This document shows positions 58,761 to 64,000 of a stretch of 64,000 nucleotides of DNA, in pieces (the first letter of the stretch is position 1; the number at the start of each line of letters is the position of its first letter). The position numbers and the translations under genes are program-made. Source of the stretch: Ornithodoros turicata. Its lineage: Eukaryota; Arthropoda; Arachnida; Ixodida; Argasidae. The stretch is taken from contig NC_088203.1 in the NCBI RefSeq assembly GCF_037126465.1, positions 108,053,507 to 108,117,506 of the forward strand, read 5' to 3'. The notes under the pieces are model-generated. The model was not told the origin of the DNA, made no database searches, and saw only the letters and a list, made by a program, of their open reading frames with translations.

Positions 58761-59109
58761 GAATTTACGCAAATTCGCGATAATTGACAGTGATATTCAG
58801 GATCTATCCTATCGGGAAAAATAGCCCAACATCATGCTTCTCGGGGCACTTGAGTATAACGCACGAGGACTTTTTGGGGATGACGCCGAAATAAATCATG
58901 TAAAAATAAAACGTTCAAAAATAAATATCTTAAACATAAACTCTTCAATATAAATCATGAGAAAATCCACGCTGTCGAAGAATACTTGTCATGTGCTCTA
59001 CTCGCAAGTTCGCTATTCACTATGCACATGTTCCCTATTCAGAAGTCCACTATTCACAATTATCCCAAGATGATGCACAGAGAATCCTAAAAGATTGTAT
59101 CCATCCCAC

Positions 59110-59660
59110 ATCTGTGAACAAATTTCACAAGTGCCGAGAAGGCAGCATCCCTCATGTTCGGTGCTCAAAGTCTATATTGAAGACCCTGCTATCTAGTTGA
59201 GAAAGTGTAGCTTTCAGTGTATCTCTTTGAGACGCATACCTAATGCAGTGCATTATAACATGCTCACTATCCTCCACCGTTGCAACTTTATGAAGAAAAT
59301 GACGACCATAAGGCACATTTAACCACCCTAGCTATGGGGTAGCGTTCTACTCCTAGAGTGGAAAACCTCCCCACTTCATCGTCAGAATAAAATTCTTGTT
59401 GGCGCGGTAACGTAGACGGAACATACAACTTCAGCTCCGGATCTATGCGCAGCGACGAATCACTCTGCAATAGTGCCCATCGTCGTCTGCACAGTTCATG
59501 CGACAATGACTTTAATGAAGATGTAACAGTATACCACCGAATATAGTGTTGAAGATAGGTGTGCTATGTCCGCTAGTTCGTCTGCAGCTTGATTCCCTCC
59601 TATACCCACATGTCCAGGAATTGCTAATTTTCTTGTTTTCCGTACGTTATATTATGTCCT
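59110..59660 (-). mobile_element. I-group LINE 3' fragment (RNase H end and C-terminus)
   Basis: On the minus strand: GHVGIGGNQAADELADIAH (RNase H final motif), CRRRWALLQSDSSLRIDPEL and VATVEDSEHVIMHC (Cys/His C-terminal motif), then SQRDTLKATLSQLDS. Frameshifted. It runs towards the following plus-strand LINE. Confidence 0.7.
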
Positions 59661-59702
59661 GAAGCTTTCCTCGGTAGTCCAGAGAGCCTTAATAGGACCG
59701 CG

Positions 59703-60212
59703 ATGGCGATGTCAGACCCATCGCTGGCCAACGTCCCAGGCGCCGTCCCACCCGCCCTGCCCGCTACGGATCACACTCCTCTTGGGTGCAAGCGGCCCCG
59801 TCAAGATCACGACGTCTTTGATGGGGTTTCATCGGACGAGAAAGGCACCCAGACTGTAGAGCATGAGCCCTCAGACGAAATTGCTGAGATGATCACAGAC
59901 CCGGATCCCAAACCGTTCCAGGTGGTCACGTATAAGAAAAATCGCCTTGCAGGTATCCCCATCGTTTTCAAGAGGGTCAATCCTGATGTCTCTTTTTGGA
60001 AAGTGAATCCTAACCGTATCGTAAGCGATGTTATGACGGCCACACAAGAAAATATCATTTCACATCGCATCACCAAAGACGGCGACCTTGTTATCACCGT
60101 CCTTTCGGAAGGAGCTGCAAATAGTCTTCTCCAGCTAACAAAGGTTGCAGGCCTATATGTCCAGACAAGCGTTCCGGAGTCGTACCTCGGAACAATGGGG
60201 GCGAATCCATAA
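59703..60212 (+). pseudogene. LINE ORF1 N-terminal part
   Basis: A 169-codon open frame: proline/alanine-rich lead, acidic middle (SSDEKGTQTVEHEPSDEIAE), then a predicted RNA-binding fold with ITKDGDLVITVLSEGAANSL. It stops at 60212; the coding sense continues in another frame (IHNIPRLHSDSNLLQYL) up to the nested hAT. Confidence 0.7.
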
Positions 60213-60258
60213 CATACCGAGACTGCACTCTGATAGCAATCTCCTACAATACCTCAAA

Positions 60259-60865
60259 CAAGAGCCCTGCACCATCCGCGGATGGAAGCGGTATCCGCGG
60301 ATTGAAAATTTAGCACTTTCTGGCGGTGTGCGGATCGGATGCGGATGGCACGAGGTCGGATGCGGATCGGATGCGGATGCGAAGGCAGCGGATCGGTAGC
60401 GGATATACCGCGTGCTGTCATTTTTCCACCAGCAATTTATTTGTATTGCGCGCCGACAGCGAGCGCATGCTCGGGTTCACCTTTGACCATGCACGGCGCC
60501 AAGACGGGAGAGGAGGCATTCTGGCGTCTCGAACAGCGCGAGCACCGACAAGGTAGCGTTCCACGCGTTCCAGAAGTGTCTCCATATCACGTTTGTTGAA
60601 AGGTTTACCTTTGCTTGTCGTCATGACTGAGTCCTTCCGTCCCTTCCGTGACAGCATGGAGGCATCCGAAATTATACCAACATGCTTCCTGCGGTCTTTA
60701 CGCGTCTTTCGAAACGTGCGGATTTTGCGGATCGGATGCGGATGGTGCGTTTTGCTTAGCGGATCGGATGTAAACTGTTGTGTATGCTGCGGATGCGGAT
60801 CGGATGCGCATAACGTGCGCGCGGGTCGGATGCGGATGCAAAACATCTCATCCGCGCAGGGCTCT
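60259..60865. mobile_element. hAT-type MITE, AGAGCCCTGC termini (copy 2)
   Basis: AGAGCCCTGC and GCAGGGCTCT ends. The flanking 8-mers ACCTCAAA (60251-60258) and ACCTCGAA (60866-60873) match at 7 of 8. The interior has runs of GGATCGGATGCGGAT. It is in reverse orientation to 4505-4989 and inserted in LINE ORF1. Confidence 0.85.
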
Positions 60866-62024
60866 ACCTCGAACCCAACGGAGTGTCTGCGGTTCAGAGG
60901 GAAATTGTTTACAGAAGAGAGGTCGACGGATCCTCCACGGCCTACCAGAAATATAGCGTCATTCTCTCCGGGCCAGTCCCTGCCCGCTGAGGTGAATTGG
61001 GGGTTTACGTCGCACCCCGTAGCTGAATATATATCTCCTCCTACTCAGTGTTTCAAGTGCCAGAGGTTTGGGCACTACGCCAAAGACTGTCGAGACTCAG
61101 GCACTCAGAGATGTAAAATCTGCGCGGGATCGCACGATTTTAAGGCTTGCATGTCCCGACGCGAGCCCAAGTGTGCCAACTCGGCGAAAATCACGTGGCG
61201 TCATATGGCGCATGCAGGATCGCCAGAGCTGCTGCCCATGTCCGTAAGGTTGCACACGGCGGCGGCAATGTAAGAAAAGCAGCAGCGGCTCGCCCTAACC
61301 TGAGTTACCTTAAGCAACAGTCGGACTGTAATTCCTCGTCTTTGTCTCTTGGACACCCTCCTCACCGTACCCCCCCTAGAGAACCAAAATCTCGGCAGCC
61401 CGTGCTGAAAAAGTCTTTCGCTGAAGTGGTCGTGACAGACATAGCTGGTACCAAACCTTTATCTGGACTTCCGGCTCCGCCTAAAGGTTCCCTGGAAATC
61501 TTACGTCCCACGCCATAGGAAGGACGTGCGAGACGAACTGAGAAGCAACCTAACCTGGACAGACAAAGTCGTGACTGTCTCACCCTGCTTTCGCCGCTCA
61601 TCTTGGCCGCCTTCCGATCGGTTCTAAGGCTTATCACAACAGCTGCTGAGCTGCCTGAGGTGCAAGCGTTGCTCATGCTAGAAACCCTTCTGAATAGTTA
61701 CCAACAAACGTGTCCTGTATCCACCAGTGATGACATATAGATACTCTGGGTCTTGCGTCTTTCAGTGGAACTGCAACGGTCTACAGAACAAGTTAAGCGA
61801 CTTTCGAAATTTTGTCTTCAGACACCGCATGCCCCTCCTTGCTCTCAGCGAAGCACGCGTGCCCGCCTCTTTCAGACTCTCAAGTTATGTTATCTATCGC
61901 TCTGAGAAACACACTGGGTTCAGCAGGGCGATGCTCTGCGTAAGAAAAGACATTCCAAGTTCCGATGACCACTTCGAATATGTTGTGTGCAGTGTCCGTC
62001 TTCGCGGTCAACAAGTCGCTAGAA

Positions 62025-62345
62025 TAGAATAGAAATAGAAAGAAAAAAATGGAAACGTAGGTCGCACTGGTGCGACCAGCTGTTCCAGGACGCTTGACGT
62101 GTGGAAGCACTGAATGAATTAAAAGATTATATCAGCACGTATGTCCTTGAGGTAAGTCGTGAGTGCACACAGCGCAGGTTGCTGGTGCTGCCTTGGCCCC
62201 AGTACCTTCTCAGCACTAAATGGTTGGTTGTCAAGTTTCGCGAGGGCGTCCTTCAGTACTCGCCGACTAGAGTCGAAGCGTCGGCAGGTGACCAGTACAT
62301 GCTCCGTGTTCTCCACAGTTCCGCAAGTTGAACAGTTCGGCGATC
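62025..62345 (-). mobile_element. LINE ORF2 C-terminal fragment with 3' tail
   Basis: On the minus strand: VGSPNCSTCGTVENTEHVLV, TCRRFDSSRRVLKDALAKLD, then a stop and a 3' tail ending in a CTATT microsatellite at about 62025. It is inserted opposite to, and terminates, the plus-strand LINE ORF2. Confidence 0.75.
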
Positions 62346-62470
62346 CAACGACACATAGGTGCCGACTGCGGGGGGAGGGGGGGGGGGCTCTTGCCCCCCC
62401 GGAGCATGAACTAGGGGGGGCGCCGCCTCCCCCGGGAAGTCCCGCTAAGAGACTGACACCAACCTTTGGG
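62346..62470. repeat. G/C homopolymer-rich segment
   Basis: Runs of 7-10 G and C alternate (GGGGGGAGGGGGGGGGGCTC, TTGCCCCCCC). CCTTGCCCCCCC-type words recur near 63190. Likely to form hairpins or quadruplexes. Confidence 0.5.
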
Positions 62471-62671
62471 GCTCGGTGCGCCAGGGTCAAAAGAGCGAAG
62501 AGGCACCAACCCCAAAAATGCATTTTGCAATTTGTAAAATATGTATCCGCCCACCATACTCATTATCACAGTAGAAGGTGAGGCGAAGAAACACAGAGAA
62601 TGACACAACACATAGACTGAATTTCGCCCAAAGCAATCAGGTCAATGAAACGAAGCAGTCGAAAAGGTACC

Positions 62672-62746
62672 AGCAGCTGCGGGGTGTAACGGTAGGATCT
62701 TCGGAACGCATATCCGTTGGGAGCGGGTTCAACTCCCGCTGCTCCA
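62672..62746 (+). repeat. tRNA-like pol III head (SINE fragment or tRNA pseudogene)
   Basis: A perfect T arm GCGGG-TTCAACT-CCCGC with B box GGTTCAACTCC, an anticodon-like arm CGGA-ACGCATA-TCCG and a D-arm-like GGGTGTAACGGTAGGA. The 5' acceptor does not pair well with TGCTCC. It is different in sequence from the 28-30 kb tRNA heads. Confidence 0.55.
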
Positions 62747-62879
62747 TTTCGTTGACCATATTCATTATATTGCGCGCATTTCGGGTCAAACACCGAGGAT
62801 TCAATGCATTTTGTTCCTTTTGCACTCAGTTTTCAAAGGCGTAATGCCTTCCGTTGTGCACATGTTCACTGTTTACGTT

Positions 62880-63180
62880 CTCTCTGTTTTTCTTTCTGTT
62901 TTGTTTTTTCTGTTCTTCCTTCCTCTTATTGCTATACCAGTTCTGCATACATCATAGGATCCCGCCGGAGTGTGTGATTCTTCAACTTTAGTTTTGTGTT
63001 CATCATTTTTCTTTTCCTTTTCTTTCCTTCTTTTTGTTTTCTTTTGCTTTCTTCTTTTCTTTGCCTTTTTCTTCCCCCTTTCACTTTTTTGTTGGAATAA
63101 CAAGCCGACATCCATCTGGCTTTCTATTCCTTTTTTTTTCTTAATAAACATATCCCCCCCCCCGCCAGAGTACTTACTTC
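62880..63180 (+). repeat. Pyrimidine-rich low-complexity tract
   Basis: About 300 bases dominated by TTTCTTT and CCTTTTC words ending in a ten-base C run. Open frames across it (for example 62873-63397, minus, with K/R-rich sequence) are compositional artefacts. Confidence 0.65.
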
Positions 63181-63399
63181 GCGGTGCGCCCTTGCCCCCC
63201 CTGGGAAAATGAAAACTCTCCGCCTCTGCAACGACACCTACCTTATGAAGGAATGCTGCTCCGAACGGGACGTTGAGTCGCGGGCGATGGATGACGGACT
63301 CTAACGGCCTTGATGACATCTTCGATGGGAGGTAGTAGGTGCAGTTGGGGTCGATTCGCGCGAAGAACGAGTGATTCATGACGTCGCCTGTCCACATAT

Positions 63400-64000
63400 G
63401 GTTTCTAACACTGGTTCTATTATGGTTCTAACACTGTAGACGACCGGTGCAAGTGAGGATGTCGTCGAACCTTGCATTGCTTTGAGGCCAGATTTTGAAT
63501 CAGAGAAAATAACCCATGAAGTCGGGGTTTCTTTTGACGCTATGTGTAGGAGTGCTGCCTCGATGGCGTAGAGCTCTGCCGCATTTGAGGACGTCCTGTG
63601 AGACAGACGTATCGCACGGTGCTCTCCCGATGACGGAATGACGAACGCGCATGTCGACGACTCTTACGATGTGGACGCATCTGTAAATATCTGCTGGAGT
63701 TCGGAGTACTGAGCAACCACATCCTGTGCGAGCTGTATTACAACAGGCCCTGGAGTATCCTTCTTTGACTTGAGGCGTGGTACTTCTGGTGACACTGGAG
63801 GGAGTTTCAGCGTCCAGGAGGGAATGGGAGATGCAGGCAGAGGCTTGAACCGAGGTATTTCTTGGAAGTAGGGCGCCAGAGCTTGGTGAATGCTCGAAGT
63901 GGTATGTCGCGCCCCATCGGCACCCCGAAAGATACCTTAAAACGTTGGTACGTGAGTGTACCCGTTGTTTCAGCTGTTTCACTTCGGCGTTCCAGGACAG
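63400..64000 (-). mobile_element. I-group LINE ORF2 fragment (RT end and RNase H), runs off window
   Basis: On the minus strand from the window edge: LSWNAEVKQLKQR, NVLRYLSGCRWGA (RT end), then RNase H landmarks IFTDAST, SSNAAELYAIEAALLH and VIFSDSKSGLKAMQ. There is at least one frameshift. The 5' part lies beyond 64000. Confidence 0.75.

Larger units (their letters stand above)
59703..62030 (+). mobile_element. I-group LINE: ORF1 and start of ORF2, interrupted
   Basis: ORF1 starts MAMSDPSLANVPGA and carries VVTYKKNRLAGIPIVFKRVN (RNA-binding part). After a nested hAT (60259-60865) come SPGQSLPAEVNWGFTSHPV, the gag-like CCHC knuckles CFKCQRFGHYAKDC and CKICAGSHDFKAC, and a proline-rich tail with KSFAEVVVTD. 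ORF2 starts near 61727 with the endonuclease motif FQWNCNGLQNKLSDFRNF, then LALSEAR, and is cut at about 62030 where an opposed LINE tail begins. Frameshifts outside the hAT show it was inactive or has decayed. Confidence 0.85.

Noticed and set aside
62873..63397. 174-codon minus-strand ORF with a K/R-rich middle
   Set aside because: Most of it is the complement of a pyrimidine-rich low-complexity tract; only the first part (HSFFARIDPNCTYYLPS) is ordinary and it has no recognisable homology.
57000..64000. Searched for DUOX exon 3 (peroxidase-like domain) on the plus strand
   Set aside because: No matching open segment was seen; the next exon is probably beyond the window.

Overview
This is eukaryotic nuclear DNA: genes split by GT-AG introns, tRNA-derived and LINE retroposons, many hAT-type and inverted-repeat MITEs, and satellite DNA. 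The protein homologies fit an arthropod. The mix of I-group LINEs, tRNA-headed repeats and long repeat-filled introns suggests a chelicerate, perhaps a tick; that is an inference, not proven by the sequence.

Three host genes can be read by splicing exons from the six-frame translation. (1) A ceramide transfer protein (CERT/COL4A3BP) gene on the minus strand, start codon at 32664 and stop at 1719, 11 coding exons, 548 residues: PH domain, serine-rich motif, coiled coil, FFAT motif and START domain. Its introns hold most of the transposons between 5 and 31 kb. (2) A dual oxidase maturation factor (DUOXA) gene on the minus strand, 45571 to 43022, 9 coding exons, 419 residues. (3) The first two coding exons of a dual oxidase (DUOX) gene on the plus strand, 56613-56964, running out of the window. 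DUOX and DUOXA are divergent, as in other animals, and their products work together: DUOXA escorts DUOX to the surface as an H2O2-producing NADPH oxidase. Here the shared upstream interval has been swollen to about 11 kb by a LINE fragment and a nearly uniform 265-bp satellite of about 31 units (47.4-55.7 kb).

Layout: 0-1.7 kb, 3' flank of CERT; 1.7-5.1 kb, clustered START/FFAT exons; 5.1-17.7 kb, a large intron with hAT elements and a 4.6-kb foldback structure built of minisatellites; 17.7-31.4 kb, central CERT exons and introns with a hAT, a LINE scrap and a 334-bp tandem array with tRNA heads; 32.4-32.8 kb, CERT 5' end; 33.5-34.9 kb, a decayed FLYWCH/MULE transposase and a LINE tail; 35-40 kb, complex repeats and an AT-rich island with two broken unknown ORFs; 40-42.5 kb, LINE debris; 43-45.6 kb, DUOXA; 46.3-55.7 kb, LINE and satellite; 56.6-57 kb, DUOX start; 57-64 kb, DUOX intron 2 and beyond, filled with MITEs, I-group LINE fragments of both orientations and a tRNA-like repeat. 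No CRISPR arrays, operons or bacterial signals were seen. Splice sites were placed by hand from reading-frame continuity and homology, with no transcript support.
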